Shown piece by piece: positions 1 to 6,904 of a stretch of 64,000 bases of DNA. The position numbers were made by a program, and so were the translations under genes. Numbering within the stretch: position 1 is the first letter of the stretch; the number at the start of each line of letters is the position of its first letter. The stretch covers positions 552,904-616,903 of the forward strand of contig NZ_KB217478.1 of assembly GCF_000331305.1 (NCBI RefSeq). Reading direction: 5' to 3'. The notes below the pieces were generated by a model, which was not told the origin of the DNA, did no database searches, and saw only the letters and a program-made list of their open reading frames with translations. The DNA is from Calothrix sp. PCC 7103 (lineage in GTDB: Bacteria; Cyanobacteriota; Cyanobacteriia; Cyanobacteriales; Nostocaceae).

Positions 1-75
1 CGTGTTAATCGCCATCACCAAAGCGTGAAAGCCTATCATACCAATACGTTTACCTTGGAGCGGATGCTTAAGTAA
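1..75 (+). CDS. C-terminal end of an unidentified protein (partial)
   Basis: An open frame enters from the left edge and ends at a TAA at 73-75, giving the last 24 residues of a protein, rich in His, Arg and Lys (ending TFTLERMLK). The family cannot be named from so short a tail; a glycosyltransferase C-terminus is one possibility and is only a guess. It is followed by a hairpin repeat at 90-153 and then by the epimerase gene on the same strand. Confidence 0.4.
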   Translation, partial: RVNRHHQSVKAYHTNTFTLERMLK

Positions 76-89
76 GTGCCATTCTTATG

Positions 90-153
90 TAGGGTGCGTG
101 AAAGTCTTTATTATCCATCAATAAAACCCTTCCCTCATCTGCTTTCACGCACC
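90..153. repeat. Inverted repeat, GGTGCGTGA family, copy 1
   Basis: TAGGGTGCGTGAAAG at the left is matched by CTTTCACGCACC at the right, giving a stem of about 12 bp around a loop of some 35 bases. Related copies lie at 4717-4782, 13785-13847, 13886-13948 and, as a fragment, at 25848-25885. It lies between a gene end and the epimerase gene and may terminate transcription; the family looks like a non-autonomous mobile hairpin. Confidence 0.6.
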
Positions 154-206
154 ATTTACGTTGCTGATAGAGATTTTTAGCACGGAGACACAGAGAAGAT
201 TTAATA

Positions 207-1214
207 ATGAAAATTTTAGTTACAGGTGGTACAGGTTTTCTGGGTAGACGACTGGCAGAAAGATTAAATTCTGTTAATTCGTCTTCAGAGGTAACAGTGC
301 TTGGTCGCAACCAAGAAGTTGGGAGAGAGTTAGAGACGCAAGGGATAAAGTTTTTAGCTGCTGACATTCGTGATGCGGATGCGGTGTTAGCTGCTTGTAA
401 ACGTCAAGAATATGTATTTCACTGTGCAGCGTTATCTTCTACCTGGGGTAAATATAAAGATTTCTATAATATAAATGTGGTTGGAACCCGAAATGTGATT
501 AGGGGATGTGAAATTTATGAAATCCAGCGACTTATCAATGTATCTACGTCAAGCATATATTTCAACTACTCTCCGAGAGTTAATCTAACTGAGACTTCGG
601 TTGTATCCCCAATAAATACTTATGCACTGACCAAGTTAATGGCAGAAAACCTTATTAATAAAGTTTTTCATCGGGGTTTGTCGGTGATAACGATTCGACC
701 GAGTGCTATTTTTGGTTGTGGTGATACTATATTATCGAGGCTTGTTGGCGCTAGTCAAAAAGGCATACCATTAATTAACGATGGTAAAGCTTTGATTGAC
801 ATGACTTATATAGATAATGTCGTTGATGCACTATTATTATGCCAAACGGCGCCGAAAACATTATCTGGTAAAATTTTTAATATTAGCAATCATCAACCAA
901 TATCTTTAATTAACTTATTAAAAGTACTTTCGGAAAAAATCGGGTACGACTTAAAATTAAGACCAGTACCTTACTTGCTAGCAAATAAAGTCGCACAAGC
1001 TTTAGAATTTGTATCGAACAGAGTTTTATTCGGGAAAAAACCGATATTAACTCGATATGAGCTTTTAGTAATAGCTTTTAGTCAAACCCTTGATATAACT
1101 TCAGCTATCGAAGAATTGAATTATCAACCTCGTATTAGTCTTGAAGAAGGATTAGAAATTTTTTGCCAAAACTTAAAATTCAAGCATGAGAATAATTTAA
1201 ATTCCAAAACTTAG
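207..1214 (+). CDS. NAD(P)-dependent epimerase/dehydratase (extended SDR)
   Basis: The 335-residue protein starts with the Rossmann dinucleotide-binding motif TGGTGFLG (residues 6-13) and carries the SDR catalytic pair in YALTK (Tyr139, Lys143), with the conserved STSSIYF strand just before it. This identifies an extended short-chain dehydrogenase/reductase of the nucleotide-sugar epimerase / 3-beta-hydroxysteroid dehydrogenase-like group. The substrate cannot be read from the sequence. The ATG at 207 follows a purine-rich GAAGA. The gene ends convergently with the hydrolase gene on the other strand, and the two coding ends overlap by 35 bp (1180-1214). Confidence 0.85.
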   Translation: MKILVTGGTGFLGRRLAERLNSVNSSSEVTVLGRNQEVGRELETQGIKFLAADIRDADAVLAACKRQEYVFHCAALSSTWGKYKDFYNINVVGTRNVIRGCEIYEIQRLINVSTSSIYFNYSPRVNLTETSVVSPINTYALTKLMAENLINKVFHRGLSVITIRPSAIFGCGDTILSRLVGASQKGIPLINDGKALIDMTYIDNVVDALLLCQTAPKTLSGKIFNISNHQPISLINLLKVLSEKIGYDLKLRPVPYLLANKVAQALEFVSNRVLFGKKPILTRYELLVIAFSQTLDITSAIEELNYQPRISLEEGLEIFCQNLKFKHENNLNSKT

Positions 1215-1914
1215 TTATTTCTTTAGCTACTATGTCTGGGTAAAAGTGGTGAAAGAAATGACCTCCTTGTGGACATTGCCACAAACGTATAGTTGGAGAA
1301 GTTTGTTGTGTAGTTTCAGATGAGACTAAATTTTGCCAACCTTGAATTTGGTGAGGGTCTACAATCACATCATCCTGGCAACCACAAACTAACAAAGGTA
1401 CTGATACGGGTATTGGTGCAATACTAGCGTGACCGTAGAGGGAATGAGGTGATGCAGAATTATTTAAATCTCTATCGAGCATCGTAATTAGTTTTTGAAG
1501 AGTACATTCGTTTTGGTAGCCAAATAGGGTCTGAACCATATGTTTTAATATAAATTCACGACTACAGGGTAACAACTTACGTTGAACGTAGTAATGCGAA
1601 TGCCAATCAATACCTGGGTTGACTCCTACAGATAGCAGCGTTAATGATTTTACTCTTTCTTTATGTTCTTGCGCGTAGAGTAATCCTAGCAAACCACCGA
1701 TACTGTGACCAATTAAATTAACAGGCTTTTTACGTGTTTTTAAATAATCATGTAACAGCGTGACGGCAACACTAAGTGAGTTTGGGTCATCTGGTTTTTG
1801 ATGATATTCCCATTGAGCAATGGATGTTTGACGAGATAAATGACGTAACAATGCGTTATTGAAAAATTTTAATTCTGGGCTTGTAGTTAGCCACAATGTA
1901 TCTGGCGTAGTCAT
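1180..1914 (-). CDS. isiC: Alpha/beta hydrolase, IsiC-like
   Basis: An alpha/beta-hydrolase of 244 residues from the ATG at 1914. The nucleophile elbow GHSIGG puts the catalytic Ser at about residue 71; an Asp in GCQDDVIVD and a His in the C-terminal GGHFFHH complete a plausible triad. The reading frame extends upstream to a TTG inside a hairpin repeat, which is a poor start, so the internal ATG is preferred. It is the last gene of the minus-strand antenna/flavodoxin cluster. A hydrolase of this type downstream of isiB is known as isiC in some cyanobacteria; its substrate is unknown. The symbol rests on family resemblance and position. Confidence 0.75.
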   Translation of the reverse strand: MTTPDTLWLTTSPELKFFNNALLRHLSRQTSIAQWEYHQKPDDPNSLSVAVTLLHDYLKTRKKPVNLIGHSIGGLLGLLYAQEHKERVKSLTLLSVGVNPGIDWHSHYYVQRKLLPCSREFILKHMVQTLFGYQNECTLQKLITMLDRDLNNSASPHSLYGHASIAPIPVSVPLLVCGCQDDVIVDPHQIQGWQNLVSSETTQQTSPTIRLWQCPQGGHFFHHFYPDIVAKEITKFWNLNYSHA

Positions 1915-1950
1915 TATAATTATGTTTAATAACTTGTTTTTATCAAGTAA

Positions 1951-1967
1951 GGTGGGCAATGCCCACC
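1951..1967. repeat. GGTGGGCA/TGCCCACC hairpin after flavodoxin
   Basis: Perfect 8-bp arms GGTGGGCA and TGCCCACC separated by a single A, a few bases past the flavodoxin stop codon. There is no clear U-tract for the minus-strand transcript, so it may attenuate or stabilise the mRNA rather than terminate it. This hairpin type is common between cyanobacterial genes. Confidence 0.5.
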
Positions 1968-1974
1968 CTAAATA

Positions 1975-2487
1975 TTATACTCCAAACTCTGTCTTGAGTT
2001 GAGTTACCCATTGCTGAATACGACTGTCTGTCATATCAGATTGGTTATCTTCATCAAGAGCCAAACCGACAAATTTACCGTCTCGAATGGCTTTTGATTC
2101 ATTAAAATCATAACCGTCTTTAGACCAGTATCCAACTGTTGTTCCACCTTGAGCGGAGATTTTTTCTTCTAAAATACCAATTGCATCTTGGAAGTTATCA
2201 GCGTAACCAATTTGATCACCTGTTCCAAAGTAAGCGACTTTTTTACCGCTAAAATCAATGTCATCTAGTTCTTGATAGACACCATCCCAATCGCTTTGTA
2301 ATTCACCAATATTCCAAGTGGGACAGCCAACAATTATACAGTCATGCTCTGTTAAATCGCTAGTATCTACATCAGCAATGTTGTATAAAGTCACAACTTC
2401 ATCACCACCGAATTCTTTTTGAATTATTTCGGCTACATACTCAGTTTTGCCTGTTTGAGTACCAAAGTAAAGACCTATTTTAGACAT
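1975..2487 (-). CDS. isiB: Flavodoxin
   Basis: A 170-residue flavodoxin, the usual size for the long-chain cyanobacterial type. The FMN phosphate loop TQTGKTE is at residues 10-16. The 50s loop PTWNIGELQSDWDG and the 90s loop GTGDQIGYADNF, which hold the isoalloxazine ring, are both intact. It carries electrons from photosystem I in place of ferredoxin when iron is short (established for isiB). A textbook ribosome site, AGGAGG, lies 8 bases before the ATG. It lies 17 bp downstream of an antenna gene on the same strand and so forms an antenna/flavodoxin pair. Confidence 0.93.
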   Translation of the reverse strand: MSKIGLYFGTQTGKTEYVAEIIQKEFGGDEVVTLYNIADVDTSDLTEHDCIIVGCPTWNIGELQSDWDGVYQELDDIDFSGKKVAYFGTGDQIGYADNFQDAIGILEEKISAQGGTTVGYWSKDGYDFNESKAIRDGKFVGLALDEDNQSDMTDSRIQQWVTQLKTEFGV

Positions 2488-2504
2488 GATAAGTTCCTCC
2501 TAAT

Positions 2505-3548
2505 TTACGCTTGATATACCCGAGGTGCCTGAACCATATCGCCATTCTTAAAATCAAATCCAGCATCACCTAAGCGCGCGCGGATAGCGTGCCAGATATG
2601 ACCGCACAAAAATAAAGCTGCAAAAACGAAGTGGAAAGTCGCTAACCATCCACGAGATGACATACTTGTAGCGGTTTCAATCATCCCAACTGGCCCATAG
2701 AATACTTCTGGATACACTGTGCTGTTAACTGTTACAAAGTACCCTGCTAAGAAGCCCATATAGCTCAAAGCTGCCAAACTGTAAGATAAATATGCTTCTC
2801 CAGACCAGACCAATATATTTTTTGTCCAGGGGAAAGGACTACTATTGATATGCCAGATACCACCAGAAATACACATTATACCAACCCAGATATGACCACC
2901 AACTACGTCTTCTAAATTATTCACTGCTGCCATTCCTGCGGCATCGTGAGTTGGAAATAAGTAGCTAAATATTCTGATTGGGTTGAGCGTTGGATGAGAA
3001 ATAACCCTTACATCTCCAGATGGTGTAACCCAAGGGTCAAATAATCCACTCCAAAACATCGCTTTCGCAACTAGCAACCAGGCGCCGATACCTAACAGAA
3101 GCAAGTGAATACCAAGAATAGTAGTCATCTTGTGCTTATCTTTCCAGTCATAGCCAAAGAAACCAGAAAGAGTAGAGTTTTTGGGTAATACTTCTTGACC
3201 CATCAGCGAATGAAACAGTCCACCTGCTCCTAACACTGCGGAAGAAATTAAATGTATTACCCCAATCACAAAATATGGATAGGTATCTACTATCGCACCA
3301 CCTACCCCAACTCCTATACCAAGGGTTGCTAAATGTGGCAGTAATATTAACCCCTGTTCATACATCGGTTGATTTGGGTTCAAGTGCGACAGTTCAAACA
3401 AAGTCATTGCACCTGCCCACAAAACTATTAAACCAGCATGAGCTACATGGGCGCCGAGTAGTTTTCCAGATAAATTAACCAAGCGCGTGTTACCAGACCA
3501 CCATCTCACATCTGGAACTGGTGTGCTGCTAATAGATGTCGTCGTCAT
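2505..3548 (-). CDS. IsiA/Pcb-family chlorophyll-binding antenna (CP43-like), copy 2
   Basis: A 347-residue six-helix membrane protein of the CP43/IsiA/Pcb family. Chlorophyll-ligand His residues are seen in the first helix (GAHVAHAG), in LLPHLATLG, in [16 protein letters not shown], in GGHIWVG and in the last helix ([10 protein letters not shown]). The stretch [13 protein letters not shown] with [10 protein letters not shown] resembles Pcb-type members more than the classical Synechocystis IsiA. The ATG at 3548 is preferred over the in-frame GTG at 3554 because CGAGGTGG precedes it at good spacing. These proteins form antenna rings around photosystem I, usually in iron stress. It overlaps nothing and is followed 17 bp later by flavodoxin. 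Confidence 0.9.
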   Translation of the reverse strand: MTTTSISSTPVPDVRWWSGNTRLVNLSGKLLGAHVAHAGLIVLWAGAMTLFELSHLNPNQPMYEQGLILLPHLATLGIGVGVGGAIVDTYPYFVIGVIHLISSAVLGAGGLFHSLMGQEVLPKNSTLSGFFGYDWKDKHKMTTILGIHLLLLGIGAWLLVAKAMFWSGLFDPWVTPSGDVRVISHPTLNPIRIFSYLFPTHDAAGMAAVNNLEDVVGGHIWVGIMCISGGIWHINSSPFPWTKNILVWSGEAYLSYSLAALSYMGFLAGYFVTVNSTVYPEVFYGPVGMIETATSMSSRGWLATFHFVFAALFLCGHIWHAIRARLGDAGFDFKNGDMVQAPRVYQA

Positions 3549-3580
3549 AGCCACCTCGTACTATTTATTTGTAAATTCTC

Positions 3581-3647
3581 CAGAAACCGGACTTCTATTG
3601 AAATTAAAATTTTTAGAATAATTTGTGATGAGAAGCCCGGTTTCTAA
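3581..3647. repeat. GAAACCGG...CCGGTTTCT inverted repeat, copy 1
   Basis: CAGAAACCGG at the left and CCCGGTTTCTAAA at the right enclose an AT-rich centre. The right arm provides the stop codon of the second flavodoxin gene (TAG read on the minus strand at 3644-3646). Related copies are at 4347-4416 and 22521-22625, with a core-only copy at 36223-36242. Confidence 0.55.
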
Positions 3648-4246
3648 AATCCAAACCTTTCTTTGATTTGAGCTACCCAAACTTTGATACGCTCAATACT
3701 AAGCTCAGGTTGATTATCTTCATCAATAGCAAGTCCGACAAAATTTCCTTGAATGGAAGCTCTAACTCCATTACTGACGTGAATTACTTGAGACTCGACC
3801 AAAGTTATTGAACCATTACTCAATTCAACAGGTTTTAAGTTGATTAAAGCTTTCGACTCTTCAAACTGATAACCTTTAGTAGACCAAGAACCAACTCGTA
3901 TACCTCCCAAGGAAGTAATTTTGACAGCTAATATTCCCATTGCGTCAACAAAGTTACGCGGGTATTCTACTTGATCTCCTAAACCAAAATAAGCAACCTT
4001 TTTGCCTTTGAAGTTTACGTAATCAAGCCTTGGGAAGAATATTTCCCAATCACGCTGCAATTTCCCAATACCCCAAGTTGGAGAGCCAATAATTAAATTA
4101 TCGTAGTCTGCAAAATCTTGCTCGCTAGCTTCTGCCATGCAATGCAAATCGATTAAACCTTTGCCAAATTCCAAGCGAATCAACTCGGCGATGGCATCAG
4201 TGTTACCCGTTGTACTGCCGTAAAACAGTCCAATTTTTGCAGACAT
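3644..4246 (-). CDS. Flavodoxin with an internal insertion
   Basis: A 200-residue flavodoxin-like protein. The phosphate loop GSTTGNTD (residues 10-17), the loop PTWGIGKLQRDWE and the loop GLGDQVEYPRNF are all present, so FMN binding is expected. Compared with the 170-residue flavodoxin at 1975-2487, it has about 30 extra residues (roughly 136-166) between FEESKALI and GNFVGLAIDEDNQ. The ATG at 4246 is chosen because GGGAG lies 5 bases upstream; the in-frame TTG at 4258 has no such site. It sits between two antenna genes on the same strand. Either it is an electron carrier paired with the upstream antenna or the insertion gives a new partner specificity (inference). Confidence 0.88.
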   Translation of the reverse strand: MSAKIGLFYGSTTGNTDAIAELIRLEFGKGLIDLHCMAEASEQDFADYDNLIIGSPTWGIGKLQRDWEIFFPRLDYVNFKGKKVAYFGLGDQVEYPRNFVDAMGILAVKITSLGGIRVGSWSTKGYQFEESKALINLKPVELSNGSITLVESQVIHVSNGVRASIQGNFVGLAIDEDNQPELSIERIKVWVAQIKERFGF

Positions 4247-4346
4247 TGTATCTCCCAACTGTGATCTAGATTTACTGCTATCTGTTGCAAGTAATAATCA
4301 ACTAGTATTGAGATTACACCAAAATTGAGATTATTGCAAAAAATTG

Positions 4347-4416
4347 CAGAAACGGGGTTTCTAGGCAAAATCGTTGTTCTGATTACAATATCTCAGCGAA
4401 GAAACCGGGTTTCTTG
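4347..4416. repeat. GAAACCGGGTTTCT inverted repeat, copy 2
   Basis: Begins with AGAAACGGGGTTTCT and ends with AGAAACCGGGTTTCTTGG. The centre AGGCAAAATCGTTGTTCTGA resembles the centre of the copy at 22521-22625. The element overlaps the last 20 or so codons and the stop of the small cysteine-rich gene on the minus strand, so it has probably replaced that protein's original C-terminus. Confidence 0.65.
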
Positions 4417-4693
4417 GTTTCATTGCCTGACGTGGGTGATTTTGGCAAGCATTACACGTAATTGTTTTATACTCAAAGTCACGACAACCAATAGCTTCTT
4501 CGGTACAAGCTGTAAGCGGATTAATTGTACACTTCAGACGATAGTCATTGGTAAAGAAGTCGCAGTTCGTACAGGGAATTTGATGCAGTTTCTTGAAATG
4601 ACTAGCTCCTTGCTTGAGGGTTATCCAAAAACTAGAAAGCGCTAGAATGACTATTGCCAAAGCACAAAAAGCACAAAATAATGTTGCTAGCAT
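4361..4693 (-). CDS. Small membrane protein with a cysteine-rich domain
   Basis: A 110-residue protein with one N-terminal membrane helix (about residues 2-24), followed by a soluble part with several Cys residues in the order CTNC, KCTINP, TACTEE, GCRDFE and CNAC. Proteins of this shape with the pattern IPC..C..FT.DYRLKCT.NP occur in many cyanobacteria; no function is established to my knowledge. The Cys spacing suggests metal or Fe-S binding or disulphides (inference). It lies between the first antenna gene and the insertion-bearing flavodoxin, on the same strand, so it is probably in the same transcript. Its last 20 residues are encoded by a dispersed repeat. Confidence 0.7.
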   Translation of the reverse strand: MLATLFCAFCALAIVILALSSFWITLKQGASHFKKLHQIPCTNCDFFTNDYRLKCTINPLTACTEEAIGCRDFEYKTITCNACQNHPRQAMKPRNPVSSLRYCNQNNDFA

Positions 4694-4716
4694 GAGTTAT
4701 ATATAAAAATCTCAAG

Positions 4717-4782
4717 TAGGGTACGTGAGGCATTTAACAATCTTTCAGCGAAGTGAATAATTGTGTTGCGTCACGCACCTTA
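4717..4782. repeat. Inverted repeat, GGTGCGTGA family, copy 2
   Basis: TAGGGTACGTGAGGC at the left pairs with GCGTCACGCACCTTA at the right. The right end supplies the TAA stop codon (4780-4782) of the antenna gene 4780-5718. It may have truncated that gene, which is about 35 residues shorter than its paralogue. Confidence 0.65.
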
Positions 4783-5718
4783 CGCTTTAGTACGATGCCA
4801 AATGAAACCTAAGAATGCCAAAACACCCAAGAAGAATTGAGAGTTTGCAAGCGCTAAACGGTCTGAACCGTAAAATTCGATGGGAAAAGCTATAGTATTG
4901 TAGCCCACAAATACTGTAGAGATAAAAGCCATCAATGCTAAACCAAGTAAACTGTAGGAAAGTATTTCATCTCCACTTTCAATTGGCATGATTTTTCTAA
5001 CTGCTGCAAAAGGTTTAACTAGAATATGGCACACTCCACCCGCTATTAAAATACAGCCAATCCAGATGTGACCACCGATGATATCTTCTAAGTTATCAAC
5101 GCTTGCCATTCCTAACAGAGTTCGACTACCGTTTTTAATTCCCACTAAGTAGCCAAATATTACTTGTGGGTCAAGCGTTGGACTGTTGACGATACGAACG
5201 TTCTCAAGTGCTGCGTCATAGATTCCACCAAAGTACATTGCCTTAAGCACTAAAAGAAATGCTCCTAATCCTAGAATAATTAGGTGATATCCTAAAATTA
5301 ATCCCAGTTGTTTTGAGTCATTCCATTCATAATGGAATTTTGCAGTCTGCCCACCAGCAGTGTATAAAATTGGTGGACTACGGAAGACATGAAACAAACC
5401 TCCGGCGCCTAAAACAGCAGATGCAACTAAATGCAACATCCCAATGACAAAGTATGGGTATGTATTAACAATTTCACCTCCCGTGCCTACACCCCAACCC
5501 AAAGTAGCCAAATGGGGTAATAATATCATCCCTTGTTCATACAATGGCACACCTGGTGTATATCTCAAAGTTTCTATTACTGTGGTTGTTCCTGCCCAGA
5601 ACATTATTAACCCTGCATGTGCAACATGGGCGCCAATAAATAAACTTGACATGTTGGCGAAACGCGCGTTTCCAGCCCACCAATCATACTTGACATTCGG
5701 ATTGTCGTATGTTTGCAT
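4780..5718 (-). CDS. IsiA/Pcb-family chlorophyll-binding antenna, copy 1 (short C-terminus)
   Basis: A 312-residue member of the CP43/IsiA/Pcb family. It has the typical N-terminus (MQTY...[14 protein letters not shown]), the His-bearing helices [33 protein letters not shown] and GGHIWIG, and it reaches the last helix at GFIWHRTKA, where it stops. The paralogue at 2505-3548 continues for about 20-25 more residues after the equivalent His and also has a longer luminal loop before the last helix. The stop codon lies in a dispersed hairpin repeat. It is the first gene of the antenna/flavodoxin cluster and follows a 324-bp AT-rich promoter region. It probably functions as a light-harvesting or quenching antenna around photosystem I. 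Confidence 0.88.
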   Translation of the reverse strand: MQTYDNPNVKYDWWAGNARFANMSSLFIGAHVAHAGLIMFWAGTTTVIETLRYTPGVPLYEQGMILLPHLATLGWGVGTGGEIVNTYPYFVIGMLHLVASAVLGAGGLFHVFRSPPILYTAGGQTAKFHYEWNDSKQLGLILGYHLIILGLGAFLLVLKAMYFGGIYDAALENVRIVNSPTLDPQVIFGYLVGIKNGSRTLLGMASVDNLEDIIGGHIWIGCILIAGGVCHILVKPFAAVRKIMPIESGDEILSYSLLGLALMAFISTVFVGYNTIAFPIEFYGSDRLALANSQFFLGVLAFLGFIWHRTKA

Positions 5719-5867
5719 CGTCTTCGTCTAGCTCCTTGTTGAGGATATTAAGCAACTAATTATTCTAGATATCATCAGATATATGTACTGATGGGCATCT
5801 CTAACAACTTTATCGCCTTCTCAAATTCTTGATAATTTACTCTATTAGTTATTTAGCATATCTCTTT

Positions 5868-5890
5868 TTATTGAAAATATATTTCAATAA
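5868..5890. promoter_or_regulatory. AT-rich dyad in the antenna-operon promoter region
   Basis: A perfect dyad, TTATTGAAA - 5 bp - TTTCAATAA, lies about 150 bp upstream of the first antenna gene, within the 324-bp divergent gap 5719-6042 that separates it from the acpH-like gene. Size and composition are compatible with a ferric-uptake-regulator type operator, expected for an isi-type operon. It does not match a Fur consensus closely, so the assignment is inference. The rest of the gap is AT-rich and holds no gene. Confidence 0.35.
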
Positions 5891-6042
5891 TTTTGTAACA
5901 AAACTTAAAATATTTTTTCAATAAAACTTTTTATTGCAAATCGAAGCAATAAGGAATAACATGATAAATGTAGGGATGCAACAGGTTTGGCGCCATTCGT
6001 AGCATATACTAAGATGTTTATAGTTCAACATAAATAATAAAA

Positions 6043-6624
6043 ATGAACTGGTTAGCGCATCTACTATTATCCAAACCGGATATTGAAAGCCGCTTAGGTA
6101 ACTTACTAGCCGATTTGGTTAAAGGAGCAGAGCGCGAAAAACTAAATGCTCAAATTAAACAAGGTATAAAACATCATCAACTTATTGATTCTTTTACTGA
6201 CTCACATTTAATAGTTCATCGTAGTAAAGAACGGATAAGTTCAGTATATAGACGCTTTGCTGGCATATTAATAGATGGATTTTATGACCATTTTTTAGCC
6301 AAAAACTGGAATATATACTCAAGTCAGCCTTTAGGCAATTTTACAACAGAAATATACGAATCATTTTTAGCTTATCCTGAACCATTACCAAATTACGCCA
6401 ATCAAGTTATTACACAAATGGCAAAAGAAGATTGGTTAGGAAGGTATCGCAATTTAGAAGGTATAGAGTATTTATTAATTAGATTATCTAATAGACTATC
6501 ACAAAAATTTAAAAATAAAACTGAAATTAGGCTAGAACCAGCAATACAAGAACTTACAAATAATTACATCGAACTAGAAAAAGATTTTTTAGAGTTTTTC
6601 CCTCTCTTGATAGATATTCACTAA
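6043..6624 (+). CDS. Acyl carrier protein phosphodiesterase, AcpH-like
   Basis: A 193-residue protein beginning MNWLAHLLLS with LGNLLADLVKG at residues 18-28, followed by QGIKHHQLIDSFTDSH and RRFAGILIDGFYDHFLAKNW. These are the conserved Asp- and His-rich signatures of the AcpH family (DUF479), HD-like metal hydrolases that remove the phosphopantetheine arm from acyl carrier protein. The length matches the family. It is divergent from the antenna operon. A hairpin at 6646-6697 follows and may end its transcript. Confidence 0.85.
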   Translation: MNWLAHLLLSKPDIESRLGNLLADLVKGAEREKLNAQIKQGIKHHQLIDSFTDSHLIVHRSKERISSVYRRFAGILIDGFYDHFLAKNWNIYSSQPLGNFTTEIYESFLAYPEPLPNYANQVITQMAKEDWLGRYRNLEGIEYLLIRLSNRLSQKFKNKTEIRLEPAIQELTNNYIELEKDFLEFFPLLIDIH

Positions 6625-6645
6625 TAAATTTAAAATCGCTCATTA

Positions 6646-6697
6646 TAGAGATGCGATATATTCTTTTAGAAAAATATAAATGTTTACGCATCTCTAC
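6646..6697. repeat. GTAGAGACGCG-family hairpin, copy 1
   Basis: TAGAGATGCG at the left pairs with CGCATCTCTA at the right, shortly after the acpH-like stop codon. The same family occurs at 41699-41749, 57692-57721 and 63853-63880. This is a well-known type of cyanobacterial intergenic hairpin. Confidence 0.6.
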
Positions 6698-6714
6698 ATC
6701 TAGCGAATTATATA

Positions 6715-6837
6715 CTATGCTAAATTATTAAGAATCTCCTCAAAATCTTTTACTTTTATACCTTGTGCAGCAATTATCATATCCCCATCTAGACTATCAT
6801 TACTTGCTGTGGGGCGCCCTCTTCTGTCTCGATTCAT
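6715..6837 (-). pseudogene. Remnant of a VapC-like PIN-domain toxin
   Basis: A 40-codon minus-strand frame begins MNRDRRGRPT and contains DGDMIIAAQGIKVKDFEEIL. The D-x-D-x-I-x-AAQ pattern is like the third acidic motif of PIN-domain VapC toxins, and VKDF resembles the closing NVKDF. The residues that should lie between them are missing, and the N-terminal two thirds are absent. I read it as a decayed toxin fragment. No antitoxin remnant is visible beside it. Confidence 0.4.
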
Positions 6838-6904
6838 AGTCTGTTACCCAAAAATCGTACAAATTTGAGTGAATTTAGATTAACTTAAGTAAAGTATCGT
6901 ATCC

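Noticed and set aside
4325-4645. Plus-strand 106-codon frame opposite the Cys-rich gene
   Set aside because: It begins within a dispersed repeat and its product resembles nothing, while the minus-strand frame has a membrane helix, ordered Cys residues and fits the operon.
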